Assembly: GCF_030159795.1 (NCBI RefSeq) | Contig: NZ_BSND01000006.1 | Location: 62,001-126,000 of the forward strand | Length of the DNA stretch: 64,000 nt | From: Methylophaga thalassica | GTDB taxonomy: Bacteria; Pseudomonadota; Gammaproteobacteria; Nitrosococcales; Methylophagaceae | Direction of reading: 5' to 3' | Part shown: piece after piece, positions 37,770-47,987 of the stretch | How the letters are laid out: each line of letters starts with the position of its first letter | Numbering within the stretch: position 1 is the stretch's first letter | Made by a program: the position numbers and the translations under genes | The notes under the pieces: model-generated | Database searches by the model: none | Told to the model about the DNA's origin: nothing | Seen by the model: the letters and a program-made list of their open reading frames with translations, nothing else

Positions 37770-38726
37770 TTATTGCAGCTTTTGCAGTTCTTTTTCTACA
37801 ACTGAGTCTGGAAGTGGAATATAGCCATCTTTAACGACTACTTTCTGACCCACTTTAGACAGAATCATTTTAATGAATTCACGATCAATCGGCGCTAATG
37901 GTTTGTTAGGCGCTTTGTTGATGTAAACGTATAAGTAACGTGAAAGCGGGTAAGAACCATTCGCTGCATTATCTAATGTTGCAGGAATCATTTTACCGCC
38001 TTCTTCTTTAGCTAAAGCAAGTGCTTTAACACCAGACGTTTTATAACCGATACCTGAGTAACCAATACCGTTAAGCGATTTTGTTACACCTTGAACAACA
38101 GATGCTGAACCTGGTTGCTCATTTACGCTGTTTTTGTAGTCACCTTTACATAAAGCGTGATCTTTAAAGTAACCATAAGTACCGGAAACAGAGTTACGAC
38201 CGTACAGTTGGATGTTACCTAAATCCTGACCTAGCTGTTTCCAGTTAGTAATGTCTTCTGGGTAACCACAGGTGCGGGTTGCAGAGAAAATCGCATCCAC
38301 TTGAGGAATGGTCAGACCATCAATTGGGTTGTCTTTGTGCACATAGACAGCCAAGGCATCGATAGCAACACGAATTGGGGTGGCTTTGTAACCATATTTC
38401 GCTTCAAATGCCGCGTCTTCTTTATCTTTCATTTTGCGGCTCATTGGACCAAAGTTAGAAGTACCTTCAGTCAATGCAGGTGGCGCAGTTGAAGAACCTG
38501 CAGCCTGAATTTGAATACTCACATTTGGGTATTCACGTTTGAACTCTTCAGCCCACATTGTCATCAAGTTAGCTAATGTGTCTGAACCAACACTCGATAA
38601 GCTGCCTGAAATACCGCTCACTTTTTCGTAGTCAGGTAAAGCAGGATCAATATCACCAGCGAATGTCAGCGGCGAGAAAGCCATCGTCATTGCAGCACCT
38701 AGCAGAGCAAGGTTTTTCTTGAACAT
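37770..38726 (-). CDS. pstS: Phosphate ABC transporter periplasmic binding protein PstS
   Basis: 318 residues from ATG 38726, which has GGGAG upstream and starts directly on the signal peptide (cleaved near FAGD). An upstream ATG twelve codons earlier would put 12 extra residues before the signal. Phosphate-binding segments [16 protein letters not shown] and RNSVSGTYG are present. It captures phosphate for PstC/PstA. Preceded by a four-unit Pho box. Confidence 0.96.
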   Translation of the reverse strand: MFKKNLALLGAAMTMAFSPLTFAGDIDPALPDYEKVSGISGSLSSVGSDTLANLMTMWAEEFKREYPNVSIQIQAAGSSTAPPALTEGTSNFGPMSRKMKDKEDAAFEAKYGYKATPIRVAIDALAVYVHKDNPIDGLTIPQVDAIFSATRTCGYPEDITNWKQLGQDLGNIQLYGRNSVSGTYGYFKDHALCKGDYKNSVNEQPGSASVVQGVTKSLNGIGYSGIGYKTSGVKALALAKEEGGKMIPATLDNAANGSYPLSRYLYVYINKAPNKPLAPIDREFIKMILSKVGQKVVVKDGYIPLPDSVVEKELQKLQ

Positions 38727-38801
38727 AGTGTTCAACTCCCAAAAATTAAAAGAAAAAAGCAACGTTATTAACGTAAGCGCTAGGTAGTATGAGTTTAGCG
38801 T

Positions 38802-38841
38802 GTGACAAGGATATGAAAAATATATGACAAAGAGATGACAG
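38802..38841 (-). promoter_or_regulatory. Double Pho box (four 11-bp PhoB repeats) upstream of pstS
   Basis: On the minus strand CTGTCAT (38835-38841), TTGTCAT (38824-38830), TTTTCAT (38813-38819) and TTGTCAC (38802-38808) recur at exactly 11-bp spacing. The PhoB consensus unit is CTGTCAT with 4 bp between units, so this equals two tandem Pho boxes. A CATACT-like -10 lies about ten bases downstream. Confidence 0.9.
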
Positions 38842-38869
38842 AGACATTTTTTCTTTGTTTAACGGGCAT

Positions 38870-40159
38870 TTATACCGGGATTTTCTCCACTGCTGCTGTC
38901 TCAGGAAAGCAACATTTAAAACTGCTACCTTTGCCTAACTCGCTAGTGATAATCAGTCTTGCGCCATGTCTTTGCAGCACGTGTTTAACGATCGCTAAGC
39001 CCAGCCCTGTGCCGCCAGCATCACTACTACGACCTTTATCAACACGGTAGAAACGTTCCGTCAGCCGATCTAAGTGATGAGCCGCTATACCTTCCCCTTC
39101 ATCCGTTACTTCAATGCAGACGCCATCATCTGTTTCGCGCCAGCTGAGTGTGACCTTGCAACCCGCAGGAGTATATTTCACCGCATTGAATACCAGATTA
39201 GATATTGCACTTCGTACTTCACCCAAATCACAAATCAACCATTTATCTGTTTCCAGATTGAGACTGAACTGATGCTCATGGTAGTGCTCCAATGCCTTGG
39301 CATCCTCAATGATCGAATGCAGCAACTTGTCCACATCCGTTGGAATGCGACGTAATGATTTTTCTCCAGTCTCCAACTGAGATAAGACCAATAAATCCTT
39401 AATCATCAAATGCATACGTTCACTTTGCTGACGCATTGCTGGCAGAGCCATTTTCCACTGTTCCGGATCGGTATCTTCGGTAAACGCTTCCAGATAACCT
39501 CGTAAAACGGTTAGAGGTGTTTTTAGTTCATGCGAAACATTAGCAACAAAGTCACGACGCATACGCTGAAGTTTGATGGTCTGGGTAATATCACGGGCAA
39601 TCAATAAGCGGCCCGAGCCCATGTAGTTCACCAGCTTGACTTCCAGCTGCACATCTTCATTCAGCGGTGATTTGACCGTCGTCGTGCCGCCGAGGTGGAT
39701 ATGATTTTCCAGTAAGTGCTGAAAAGCAGGTTCACGAATGAGATTATTGATCCTGACATTGTTATCCCGGGGCCAGCGTACGCCTAATAACTCTCGAGCG
39801 GCCTGATTTGCCCAATCCACTTCACCAAACTCACCCAAGACAACGATGCCATCCGGTAAGGCGGCTGTTGCTGATTGAAAGCGTTTAAGGTATCCGGTTA
39901 GTTTTCTTTTCCGATTACTATTTTGTTGACGCATCTGCTCAATCTGACGACAGACATCATCAATGACCCCTTCCGCACTGGGCGAGCGACGTTTTTTGGG
40001 TTTTTGTAACCAATACCAGAGTTTGTACCAGTTATGCTGAAGCCACAAAGCATAGGCCAAAGTGGCAACAAACATAAACGCCATCATTTGACCAAATAAC
40101 AGCCCGACAAAACCTGCCAGACTGACTAGTGTCAGTAGCCGCCAATTATCCCATTGCAT
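38870..40159 (-). CDS. phoR: Phosphate regulon sensor histidine kinase PhoR
   Basis: 429 residues. Two N-terminal membrane helices (about 8-20 and 24-41), a charged linker, a PAS domain (about 95-195), the HisKA domain with His210 in VSHELKTP and a HATPase domain with NLVFNAVKYTP and GTGLGLAIVKH. It phosphorylates PhoB when PstSCAB/PhoU report low phosphate. No large periplasmic sensor domain, as is normal for PhoR. Twelve bases after phoB. Confidence 0.96.
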   Translation of the reverse strand: MQWDNWRLLTLVSLAGFVGLLFGQMMAFMFVATLAYALWLQHNWYKLWYWLQKPKKRRSPSAEGVIDDVCRQIEQMRQQNSNRKRKLTGYLKRFQSATAALPDGIVVLGEFGEVDWANQAARELLGVRWPRDNNVRINNLIREPAFQHLLENHIHLGGTTTVKSPLNEDVQLEVKLVNYMGSGRLLIARDITQTIKLQRMRRDFVANVSHELKTPLTVLRGYLEAFTEDTDPEQWKMALPAMRQQSERMHLMIKDLLVLSQLETGEKSLRRIPTDVDKLLHSIIEDAKALEHYHEHQFSLNLETDKWLICDLGEVRSAISNLVFNAVKYTPAGCKVTLSWRETDDGVCIEVTDEGEGIAAHHLDRLTERFYRVDKGRSSDAGGTGLGLAIVKHVLQRHGARLIITSELGKGSSFKCCFPETAAVEKIPV

Positions 40160-40171
40160 ATTTCAGTTCGC

Positions 40172-40864
40172 TTAATCGACTGAAAAACGGTATCCAACAC
40201 CTCGAACGGTCTGGATAAATTGATCATGGCCTGTTGGCTCAAGTGCTTTGCGCAAACGACGTATATGGACATCCACGGTACGTTCTTCAATGTACACGGT
40301 ATCGCCCCAGACATAATCCAGTAACTGTGAGCGACCATATGCGCGTTCAGGATTTTTCATGAAAAAGTGTAATAAGCGAAACTCGGTAGGCCCTAATTCA
40401 ACACGCACATCATCAACAGTGACACGATGACTTTTTGTATCCAGCACTAAATTGCCAAACTGGAGTTTCTGAGCATCTTCATTTTCTGGCGGCTGGCAGC
40501 GACGTAATACTGCTTTAATACGAGCGATAAGCTCAGGTGGTGAAAAAGGTTTATTGACGTAATCATCAGCCCCAACAGCAAGACCTTTGACCATGTCTTC
40601 GCTTTCACCTTTGGCAGTGAGCATGATGACGGGAATATTGGCCAGAAACTCGTTAGCACGCAGACGACGAATAAACTCAATGCCATCAATGCCAGGTAAC
40701 ATCCAGTCGAGTAAAATCATATCGGGTTGGTTATTTTTTAATAAGTCCAAACCAGATTCTGCATCACCAACCGACTCGCAGGTCAGACCGGCCTGTTTCA
40801 GGGTGAACGTCAACATATCCCTGATGGCGACATCATCTTCAACCACTAATACGCTTGTAGCCAT
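40172..40864 (-). CDS. phoB: Phosphate regulon response regulator PhoB
   Basis: 230 residues from ATG 40864, which matches the family N-terminus (VLVVEDD); an in-frame start eight codons upstream is less likely. Receiver domain 1-120 with phospho-acceptor Asp53 (LLDWMLPG), then an OmpR-type winged helix (about 130-228, with TVDVHIRRLRKAL). A Pho box (40918-40935) in front indicates autoregulation. Confidence 0.97.
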   Translation of the reverse strand: MATSVLVVEDDVAIRDMLTFTLKQAGLTCESVGDAESGLDLLKNNQPDMILLDWMLPGIDGIEFIRRLRANEFLANIPVIMLTAKGESEDMVKGLAVGADDYVNKPFSPPELIARIKAVLRRCQPPENEDAQKLQFGNLVLDTKSHRVTVDDVRVELGPTEFRLLHFFMKNPERAYGRSQLLDYVWGDTVYIEERTVDVHIRRLRKALEPTGHDQFIQTVRGVGYRFSVD

Positions 40865-40901
40865 AAATTCATCCCAGTATTTCTTCAATCATAGTCCAAG
40901 T

Positions 40902-40935
40902 ATCTTACCTCTGAATTATGACAATTTCGTAACAA
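40902..40935 (-). promoter_or_regulatory. Pho box and -10 of the phoBR promoter
   Basis: On the minus strand TTGTTAC (40929-40935) and TTGTCAT (40918-40924) are spaced 11 bp, one Pho box. After 10 bp comes TAAGAT (40902-40907), a reasonable -10 at the position expected for PhoB-activated promoters. Confidence 0.75.
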
Positions 40936-40986
40936 CCGTGTTTTTATTACCATTGCAGGCTACTTTATAGACTATCTGAAAAATAT

Positions 40987-41019
40987 AAAGCCACAATTTC
41001 CGCTGGAAAATGTGGCTTT
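40987..41019 (-). terminator. Intrinsic terminator after pit
   Basis: AAAGCCACAATTTCC (40987-41001) and GGAAAATGTGGCTTT (41005-41019) pair over 15 positions with one mismatch and a 3-nt loop. On the minus strand this is followed by ATATTTTTC. It separates pit from phoB. Confidence 0.8.
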
Positions 41020-41053
41020 ATGACAGTTTTATGTCAAAACATATGCCGTTGTT

Positions 41054-42700
41054 TTAACTCATAATTCCCTTAATCATATAAAACAACGATGCAGCTAATA
41101 CTGCGGCGGCAGGGACAGTGATTAACCAGGCTGTAACAATTTTTTTAACAATATCGCGTTTGACGTAAAGACTTTTCTTTTCTTTCTTCAATACTTTTTT
41201 GGCTTTTTTGAGCGTGTCTTTTTCACGGTCAATTGAGCTATATAACTGAGTGATGCGCTGGTAATCAGCCGCTGACTTTTGTTTTTTATCGAGCAACATA
41301 TTCAGCTCACTGCGTAATGCGCTTAATAAACGTTTTTCTTCCTGAATTTCTTGTTTATCTCGCTCAATTTCTTGCTTGAGGCTACTCGACTTATCCATCC
41401 ATTCTCGCAAGAAACCAACACCAAAAACACCGCCAATGGCAATATGCGTTGAGCTGACCGGCAACCCTAACTGGCTGGCGATAATGACCGTGATAGCGGC
41501 TGCCATCGCAATCGAAAATGCACGCATTTGATCCAGTTCAGTAATTTCACCCCCCACGGTGCGAATCAAACGGGGACCATAGAGGCCAAGTCCAAGCGCT
41601 ATACCAAAGGCACCGACAGCCATTACCCAGAAGGGTATGCCCGCTTTGGCATTAATACCGCCAGTCATCACAGCATCATGGATCGCTGCCAGCGGCCCGA
41701 TTGCATTAGCCACATCATTCGCCCCATGAGCAAAACTCAATAAAGCCGCAGCAAAAATTAATGGGATGGTAAACAGAATATTGATGCTTTCACGATCGTT
41801 TTTCAGCTTGGGCAAACGACGGCGCAATGAGGCTTTGACTAAAAAGAAGGAAATAAAAGCGACGATCAAACCAATAGTTGATGCTTGCAACATGCTTGGT
41901 TTATCGACGATGTCGACGGTGAACAACCAGTCATTGACCAAGGTTAAGAACTTCGGCCAGATGTGTTTCAGGCCTTTTAAGACCAGATAAGTTACAAAAG
42001 CCCATGCCATGATCGATACATACACCGGTACCCATTTCAGCGAGGCGGCTATTTTGTTTTCCTGAAAGATAATGGTTTTTTTGATGGCAAACAAGAAAGC
42101 GGCGGCCACCACACCACCAATCACTGGAGAAATTACCCATGAGCCCACTATGGCGCCCATCGTTCCCCAGTTCACAATCTTAAACCCTGCTGCGGCAATA
42201 CCTGCTCCCATCACACCACCGACAATAGAATGCGTGGTTGAAACAGGTGCGCGAGCAAATGTCGCCATATTTAACCAGAGTGCAGCCGCTAGTAACGCGG
42301 CCATCATTGCCCAGATGAAAGTATCACTCTCCTGACCAAAGGCATTGATATCGATGATGCCATTTTTAATCGTGGAAACCACATCGCCACCAGCAATAAT
42401 GGCGCCGCTGGCCTCAAAAATCATCGCGATGACAATGGCACCAGTCATTGTCAAAGCCTTGGAGCCCACCGCAGGCCCGACATTGTTGGCAACATCATTG
42501 GCACCGATATTCATTGCCATATAAGCGCCAAAGACAGTGGCTATTGCCAGAAAGAGATTATTGGGAACGCCGCCACTGGTAACAAAGCTGTAGCCGAGCA
42601 CGGCCACCATAAAAAAAAGGGCCATGCCGATTCTGGTTAGTTCAGCATGACTCTTCTTATAGGCTTGTTTTTCAATTTTATGGATGTCTTTTATTTCCAC
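41054..42700 (-). CDS. pit: PiT-family inorganic phosphate transporter with cytoplasmic coiled coil
   Basis: 548 residues. Duplicated PHO4 signatures are visible: GANDVANNVGPAVGSKALT near 66-84 and GANDVANAIGPLAA in the second half, with matching STTHSIVGG and SSTHIAIGG. Ten or more helices. An insertion of about 90 charged residues (about 435-525, heptad-like, SLKQEIERDKQEIQEEK) forms a probable cytoplasmic coiled coil before the last helix. It imports metal-phosphate by proton or sodium symport. Its place directly upstream of phoBR supports phosphate as substrate rather than sulfate. Confidence 0.93.
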   Translation of the reverse strand: MEIKDIHKIEKQAYKKSHAELTRIGMALFFMVAVLGYSFVTSGGVPNNLFLAIATVFGAYMAMNIGANDVANNVGPAVGSKALTMTGAIVIAMIFEASGAIIAGGDVVSTIKNGIIDINAFGQESDTFIWAMMAALLAAALWLNMATFARAPVSTTHSIVGGVMGAGIAAAGFKIVNWGTMGAIVGSWVISPVIGGVVAAAFLFAIKKTIIFQENKIAASLKWVPVYVSIMAWAFVTYLVLKGLKHIWPKFLTLVNDWLFTVDIVDKPSMLQASTIGLIVAFISFFLVKASLRRRLPKLKNDRESINILFTIPLIFAAALLSFAHGANDVANAIGPLAAIHDAVMTGGINAKAGIPFWVMAVGAFGIALGLGLYGPRLIRTVGGEITELDQMRAFSIAMAAAITVIIASQLGLPVSSTHIAIGGVFGVGFLREWMDKSSSLKQEIERDKQEIQEEKRLLSALRSELNMLLDKKQKSAADYQRITQLYSSIDREKDTLKKAKKVLKKEKKSLYVKRDIVKKIVTAWLITVPAAAVLAASLFYMIKGIMS

Positions 42701-42737
42701 GATGATTCCGTTAATAACTACCCAAAACGGCGCAATT

Positions 42738-42755
42738 ATTACAGCAATGTGACAT
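42738..42755 (-). promoter_or_regulatory. Possible Pho box upstream of pit
   Basis: On the minus strand ATGTCAC (42749-42755) and CTGTAAT (42738-42744) lie 11 bp apart, resembling PhoB repeats. No good -10 follows at the expected place, so this is only a candidate. Confidence 0.3.
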
Positions 42756-42840
42756 GAGGCATACCCCAGACAAGACCGATGTAACTATTGCCTGCTATGA
42801 TTGTCTTGTTATACAACCTTCTGACAAGCATTTGAGACTG

Positions 42841-44658
42841 ATGAAAAAATTTTTATTTTTTATATTACTGCTAACCGTTTTTAATGCACATGCGCGCAGC
42901 AGCCTGTTTGATGGTTTAGGTCTGGGCAGTGATGAAGAGGTCCCACCACTTGTCGAAGACGCTTTTCAATTCAGCGCAGAAGTCAATGATGCCAACAGCA
43001 TTCTGGCACATTGGAAAGTACTCGATGGTAACTACCTGTACCAGAATAAAATTCAGTTTGAAGTGGTTGGTAATGACAACGTTAAGTTAGGCCAGATATC
43101 GCTACCCGCAGGCGAAAACAAGCAAGATGAAACCTTTGGTTTAGTGCAGGTTTATCATCATGATTTATCACTGATCATGCCCATTGAGCGCCCTGAAGGT
43201 CCAAGCACATTTACTCTCAAAGCACGCTTTCAGGGATGTTCAGAAAAATTTGGTATTTGTTATCCGCCTTCTGAGCAACAAGTTGATCTGGCTTTACCAG
43301 CCCTCAGCCAAGCCCCGCAACAAAAAGCGGATGATGCCAAACCCATTGCTAATCAACTCACCGAACAAGACCGTATCGCTCAGAAACTGGAACAGGAAAA
43401 CCTAGGCCAAATCATTCTCGGCTTTATTGGATTGGGCCTGTTACTGGCATTTACCCCCTGTATCTTCCCGATGATTCCTATTTTATCCAGCATCATTGTC
43501 GGCGAAGGAGAACACATCACTACCCGCCGTGCTTTCACCTTGTCGCTTGTCTATGTTTTGGCGATGTCAGTGACATATACCATTGCCGGAGTGATCACGG
43601 GATTACTCGGTGAAAACTTACAAGCGATGTTTCAAAATCCATGGATAATCAGTGCATTCAGTGCCTTATTCGTTATTCTCGCTTTATCCATGTTCGGCTT
43701 ATACGAGTTGCAACTGCCCCACACCGTTCAACACCGCCTACATCAACTCAGTCACAAGCAGCAAGGTGGCAAACTGATGGGAGTAGCGATGATGGGTTTA
43801 CTGTCAGGCTTGATTGTTGGCCCTTGTCTGGCGCCACCGCTGGCGGGTACCTTAATTTTTATCGGCCAACATGCCGATCCCGTATTAGGCGGACTCGCTT
43901 TATTTGCGCTGAGTATAGGGATGGGTATACCTCTGCTTATCATTGGTACATCGGCTGGCAAACTGCTTCCTAAAGCCGGCAACTGGATGATGTTTATTAA
44001 ATCGGTGTTTGGCGTCCTGCTATTAGGTCTGGCCATCTGGATGTTGGAACGCATCATCCCCGGTTGGCTGACGTTGATTCTTTGGGGCGGCTTATTAATT
44101 GTGACCGCCGTCTACCTTGGCGCATTTAATCATCTTGATATTGATGCCACGGATCTCAATAAACTTAGTAAAGGTGTCGGTTTAATACTCTTTATATACG
44201 GCGCAATGTTGATGATTGGTGGTGCGAGTGGCAGCCAAAATGTCTGGCAACCGCTTAAGGCGATGGCACTAAGCTCTGACAAGTCACTGGTGTCACAACA
44301 CCTTACTTTTTCACGTATAAGCGATCTGAACGAACTGAATCGTCGACTGGCCAGCACAACACAACCGGTGATGCTGGATTTTTATGCCGACTGGTGTACC
44401 GAATGTAAAACGATGGAAAACACAACGTTTCAGGATCCTGAAGTCATTGCCGCAATGAAAAATTACACCTTGCTGCAACTGGATATGACGGAAAATACGC
44501 AAGTCCATCAGGATATGCTGAAATCACTGCGGGTATTTGGCCCTCCGACCATGTTGTTTTTCGATAAAACAGGCAAAGAACTAAAGCAACACCGGCTGGT
44601 TGGCTTTGTAAAAACCGATACCTTCTTGGATCACATTAAGCAGATTCAGCGCCAATAA
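42841..44658 (+). CDS. dsbD: Thiol:disulfide interchange protein DsbD
   Basis: 605 residues from ATG 42841, which begins on the signal peptide (KKFLFFILLLTVFNAHA); an earlier in-frame ATG at 42754 would bury it. N-terminal alpha domain with Cys133 and Cys140 (one residue wider apart than in E. coli). The membrane beta domain has eight helices with cysteines in FTPCIFP and GPCLAPP. The C-terminal thioredoxin domain carries DWCTECK. It moves electrons from cytoplasmic thioredoxin to periplasmic DsbC and cytochrome c maturation factors. Divergent from pit. Confidence 0.95.
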   Translation: MKKFLFFILLLTVFNAHARSSLFDGLGLGSDEEVPPLVEDAFQFSAEVNDANSILAHWKVLDGNYLYQNKIQFEVVGNDNVKLGQISLPAGENKQDETFGLVQVYHHDLSLIMPIERPEGPSTFTLKARFQGCSEKFGICYPPSEQQVDLALPALSQAPQQKADDAKPIANQLTEQDRIAQKLEQENLGQIILGFIGLGLLLAFTPCIFPMIPILSSIIVGEGEHITTRRAFTLSLVYVLAMSVTYTIAGVITGLLGENLQAMFQNPWIISAFSALFVILALSMFGLYELQLPHTVQHRLHQLSHKQQGGKLMGVAMMGLLSGLIVGPCLAPPLAGTLIFIGQHADPVLGGLALFALSIGMGIPLLIIGTSAGKLLPKAGNWMMFIKSVFGVLLLGLAIWMLERIIPGWLTLILWGGLLIVTAVYLGAFNHLDIDATDLNKLSKGVGLILFIYGAMLMIGGASGSQNVWQPLKAMALSSDKSLVSQHLTFSRISDLNELNRRLASTTQPVMLDFYADWCTECKTMENTTFQDPEVIAAMKNYTLLQLDMTENTQVHQDMLKSLRVFGPPTMLFFDKTGKELKQHRLVGFVKTDTFLDHIKQIQRQ

Positions 44659-44740
44659 CAGAAAACTCCAGAAACCAGACTTTTCGGCGAAAATAGCAAC
44701 AAAAAGCCGCTTTTTATTTCGATAAACTGGACATCATCAG

Positions 44741-44768
44741 TTTGCTGGTGCACAATTCCGCCTATTAT
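44741..44768 (+). promoter_or_regulatory. Candidate promoter of aroQ-accBC
   Basis: TTTGCT (44741-44746) and TATTAT (44763-44768) are separated by 16 bp and lie about 30 bp upstream of the aroQ start. The -10 is good and the -35 weak. Confidence 0.4.
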
Positions 44769-44794
44769 CTTTGACCCGTAATTGAAGGATCGCA

Positions 44795-45232
44795 ATGGCG
44801 AATATTGTTGTGCTTAACGGCCCCAATCTCAATCTGCTTGGGACACGCGAGCCTGAACATTATGGTGCTGACACGCTGGACAATGTTCAACAACGCCTGG
44901 ATGCAATCGCAACAGATGCCTCACACCAACTCGATTTTTTTCAAACCAATGCAGAGCATCAATTAATTGAAAAAATTCATGCTGTCAGAGGTAAGGCTGA
45001 TTTCATCATTATTAATCCGGCTGCATTCACACACACCAGTGTGGCATTACGAGATGCTTTATCCGCGGTCAAAATTCCTTTCATCGAAGTACATATTTCT
45101 AATATTCACGCACGCGAAACATTCCGCCATCACTCCTACCTGTCAGATATTGCAGTAGGCGTGATTTGTGGACTTGGCACCCAAGGCTACGAATTAGCTT
45201 TGGCATCTGCCATCAGACAACTCAACCCATAA
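44795..45232 (+). CDS. aroQ: 3-dehydroquinate dehydratase, type II
   Basis: 145 residues. It converts 3-dehydroquinate to 3-dehydroshikimate. The catalytic Tyr23 is in [17 protein letters not shown] and [18 protein letters not shown] carry the substrate site and general acid His. GAAGGA precedes the ATG. It leads the aroQ-accB-accC cluster and supplies the step after AroB. Confidence 0.97.
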   Translation: MANIVVLNGPNLNLLGTREPEHYGADTLDNVQQRLDAIATDASHQLDFFQTNAEHQLIEKIHAVRGKADFIIINPAAFTHTSVALRDALSAVKIPFIEVHISNIHARETFRHHSYLSDIAVGVICGLGTQGYELALASAIRQLNP

Positions 45233-45254
45233 CGACTAAATATAAGGTTTTAGC

Positions 45255-45704
45255 ATGGACATTCGTAAAATAAAAAAACTGATTGATTTGATCCAAGAAT
45301 CTGACGTATCTGAAATTGAAATTTCAGAAGGTGAAGAATCAGTACGTATCAGTCGTAATCACCATTCTGCGGCTGTTTCTTACAGCGCTCCAGCACCTGC
45401 TCATTATGCTGCTCCAGCGGCAGCCCCTGCTCCAGCACCCGCAGTAGAAACAGCCAAAACGGTCAATGAAGCCAATGCTGTCCGCTCACCAATGGTGGGG
45501 ACTTTCTATCGTTCATCATCACCTGAAGCCGCGCCATTTGTTGAAGTTGGCCAATCCGTATCTGCTGGTGATGTCATCTGCATCATCGAAGCGATGAAAA
45601 TGTTCAACCAAATCGAAGCTGACCGTAGCGGAACAGTTAAAGCTATTCTGGTTGAAAACGGTGATCCTGTTGAATTTGACGAGCCGCTAGTCATTATCGA
45701 ATAA
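45255..45704 (+). CDS. accB: Biotin carboxyl carrier protein of acetyl-CoA carboxylase
   Basis: 149 residues. An N-terminal dimerisation segment is followed by an Ala/Pro-rich flexible linker (44-66) and the biotinyl domain. The biotinylated residue is Lys115 in EAMKMF. It carries the carboxyl group from AccC to the AccA/AccD transferase in the first committed step of fatty-acid synthesis. Cotranscribed with accC. Confidence 0.97.
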   Translation: MDIRKIKKLIDLIQESDVSEIEISEGEESVRISRNHHSAAVSYSAPAPAHYAAPAAAPAPAPAVETAKTVNEANAVRSPMVGTFYRSSSPEAAPFVEVGQSVSAGDVICIIEAMKMFNQIEADRSGTVKAILVENGDPVEFDEPLVIIE

Positions 45705-45767
45705 CAGTCACGCTGGCTATCTCAGCATAGCCATTGCTCACCCTGAATTGTGGATTAAAACCAAATT

Positions 45768-47108
45768 ATGATCGATAAAATTGTTATTGCTAACCGAGGC
45801 GAGATTGCCTTGCGTATCTTGCGGGCATGTTGGGAGCTAGGCATCAAAACGGTTGCTGTTCACTCAACCGTAGACCGTGACTTAAAACACGTTTTGCTAG
45901 CTGATGAGACTGTTTGTATTGGCCCTGCCCCCTCTAGTGAAAGTTATCTCAACATCCCTGCACTTATCAGTGCTGCTGAAATTACAGATGCCACAGCAAT
46001 TCACCCCGGTTATGGCTTTTTATCTGAAAATGCTGACTTTGCAGAACGTGTAGAAGAAAGTGGCTTTATTTTCATCGGTCCACGTGCTGATACCATCCGT
46101 CTGATGGGTGATAAGGTATCGGCAATTAAAGCGATGAAAGAAGCTGGTGTACCTTGTGTACCAGGCTCTGACGGCCCATTAGGTAATGATGATGAAACCA
46201 ATTTACGTCTGGCACGTGAAATCGGCTATCCGATCATTATTAAAGCCGCCGGTGGTGGTGGTGGTCGTGGTATGCGCGAAGTTCACAGTGAAGCACACTT
46301 GCTGAACGCTATTGCCTTAACACGTAGTGAAGCAAAAGCAGCATTTGGTAATGGCATGGTTTATATGGAGAAATTCCTGGAAAATCCTCGCCATATTGAA
46401 TTCCAGGTACTCGCCGATCAGCATGGCAATGCTATTCACTTAGGTGAACGCGACTGCTCTATGCAGCGTCGCCATCAAAAAGTTGTTGAGGAAGCTCCTG
46501 CTCCAGGCATCACCCCAGAAATGCGTGATCGTATGGGTAAAATCTGTGCGGAAGCTTGTGTGCGCATTGGTTACCGTGGTGCTGGTACCTTTGAGTTTCT
46601 CTATCAGGATGGTGAATTCTATTTCATCGAGATGAATACCCGTATTCAGGTAGAGCATCCGGTTACTGAACGTGTAACTGATGTTGATCTGCTGGTGCAA
46701 CAAATACGCATTGCGGCTGGTGAACCACTATCTATTAAACAAGAAGATATTGTCATGCGTGGACATGCCATTGAATGCCGTATCAATGCTGAAGACCCTC
46801 GCACGTTTATGCCAAGCCCAGGACAAATTACGTCTTATCATGCACCAGGCGGTGCCGGTATCCGTATGGATTCTCACATTTATAGTGGCTACCGTGTACC
46901 ACCAAATTACGATTCTCTGATCGGCAAACTGATTGCTTACGGTAAAACACGTGATATCGCGATTGCCCGTATGCAAACAGCCTTAAAAGAAATTGGTATT
47001 GAAGGCATTAAAACCAACGTTGAGCTGCAACGTGACATCATGGACGACACTCACTTCCAAACGGGTGGCACCAATATTCATTACCTTGAAAAGAAACTGG
47101 GCATGTAA
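45768..47108 (+). CDS. accC: Biotin carboxylase subunit of acetyl-CoA carboxylase
   Basis: 446 residues. N-terminal carbamoyl-phosphate-synthase-like domain ([16 protein letters not shown]), ATP-grasp domain with glycine-rich [11 protein letters not shown] and [14 protein letters not shown], and the biotin carboxylase C-terminal domain ([13 protein letters not shown]). It carboxylates biotin on AccB with bicarbonate and ATP. Six bases before prmA. Confidence 0.98.
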   Translation: MIDKIVIANRGEIALRILRACWELGIKTVAVHSTVDRDLKHVLLADETVCIGPAPSSESYLNIPALISAAEITDATAIHPGYGFLSENADFAERVEESGFIFIGPRADTIRLMGDKVSAIKAMKEAGVPCVPGSDGPLGNDDETNLRLAREIGYPIIIKAAGGGGGRGMREVHSEAHLLNAIALTRSEAKAAFGNGMVYMEKFLENPRHIEFQVLADQHGNAIHLGERDCSMQRRHQKVVEEAPAPGITPEMRDRMGKICAEACVRIGYRGAGTFEFLYQDGEFYFIEMNTRIQVEHPVTERVTDVDLLVQQIRIAAGEPLSIKQEDIVMRGHAIECRINAEDPRTFMPSPGQITSYHAPGGAGIRMDSHIYSGYRVPPNYDSLIGKLIAYGKTRDIAIARMQTALKEIGIEGIKTNVELQRDIMDDTHFQTGGTNIHYLEKKLGM

Positions 47109-47114
47109 TCAACC

Positions 47115-47987
47115 ATGGCCTGGATTCAATTTATTTGTAACACCACATCAGACAAGGCAGATGCCTTGTCTGATGCGTTTTCTGAGTGCGGTGCAGCGGC
47201 TGTCACATTTGAAGATGATGCCGATCAGCCTATTTACGAACCCGATTTGGGTACCACACCTTTGTGGACGGCAACACGCGTTGTTGCCTTATTTGATGCG
47301 GAAACCAATCCTGATGATGTCGACAAGATGTTATCAACGCTGGTAAACGATATGCCGCCATATCGTGTTGAAGCCGTTGAAGATAAAGACTGGGAAAGGG
47401 AATGGATGGATAACTTTCATCCTATCCAGTTTGGCGAGCGTTTATGGATATGTCCTAGCTGGCATACACCACCAGCACCTGATGCGGTCAATATTTTGCT
47501 CGATCCCGGTCTGGCATTCGGTACCGGTACCCACCCCACCACAGCCTTATGTCTGAACTGGTTAGACCAGGCAGATCTCAAAGGTAAATACGTGATTGAT
47601 TATGGCTGCGGTAGTGGTATTTTGGCGATTGCTGCCGCCTTGCTGGGGGCTGAACGTGTTATTGGTGTCGATACCGATCCGCAGGCACTTGAAGCGACAC
47701 GTGCCAATGCTGCACGTAATGGCGTCGAGATCGAAGCCTATTTGCCCGGTGACTGTCCGGATGAACCATGTGACCTATTATTGGCGAATATTCTGGCCGG
47801 CCCACTTCAAACCCTTGCGCCACGTTTTGCCAATCTGGCCAAACCCAGTGCGGAGCTGGTATTGTCAGGCATATTAGAGGTACAGGCTCAGGAAGTATCG
47901 GATAGCTATGCTGCATGGTTTGATATGCAAGCGCCTACCATCAAGGAAGATTGGACTCGATTAAACGGCACTCGTCATGCAAGGTAA
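47115..47987 (+). CDS. prmA: Ribosomal protein L11 methyltransferase
   Basis: 290 residues. An N-terminal substrate-recognition domain (1-about 100) is joined to a class I methyltransferase domain with [14 protein letters not shown] as motif I and [10 protein letters not shown] as the NxxP-like motif IV. It trimethylates L11. Its 3' end overlaps dusB by 11 bp. Confidence 0.95.
   Translation: MAWIQFICNTTSDKADALSDAFSECGAAAVTFEDDADQPIYEPDLGTTPLWTATRVVALFDAETNPDDVDKMLSTLVNDMPPYRVEAVEDKDWEREWMDNFHPIQFGERLWICPSWHTPPAPDAVNILLDPGLAFGTGTHPTTALCLNWLDQADLKGKYVIDYGCGSGILAIAAALLGAERVIGVDTDPQALEATRANAARNGVEIEAYLPGDCPDEPCDLLLANILAGPLQTLAPRFANLAKPSAELVLSGILEVQAQEVSDSYAAWFDMQAPTIKEDWTRLNGTRHAR

Noticed and set aside
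41021-41038. TTGACAT-N4-CTGTCAT on the minus strand between pit and its terminator, as a further Pho box or promoter
   Set aside because: It lies upstream of a strong terminator, lacks a -10 at suitable spacing, and phoB already has a better box at 40918-40935.
44694-44720. AAAAAG-CCG-CTTTTT after dsbD as a terminator
   Set aside because: The stem is only one GC pair plus A/T pairs; too weak to call.
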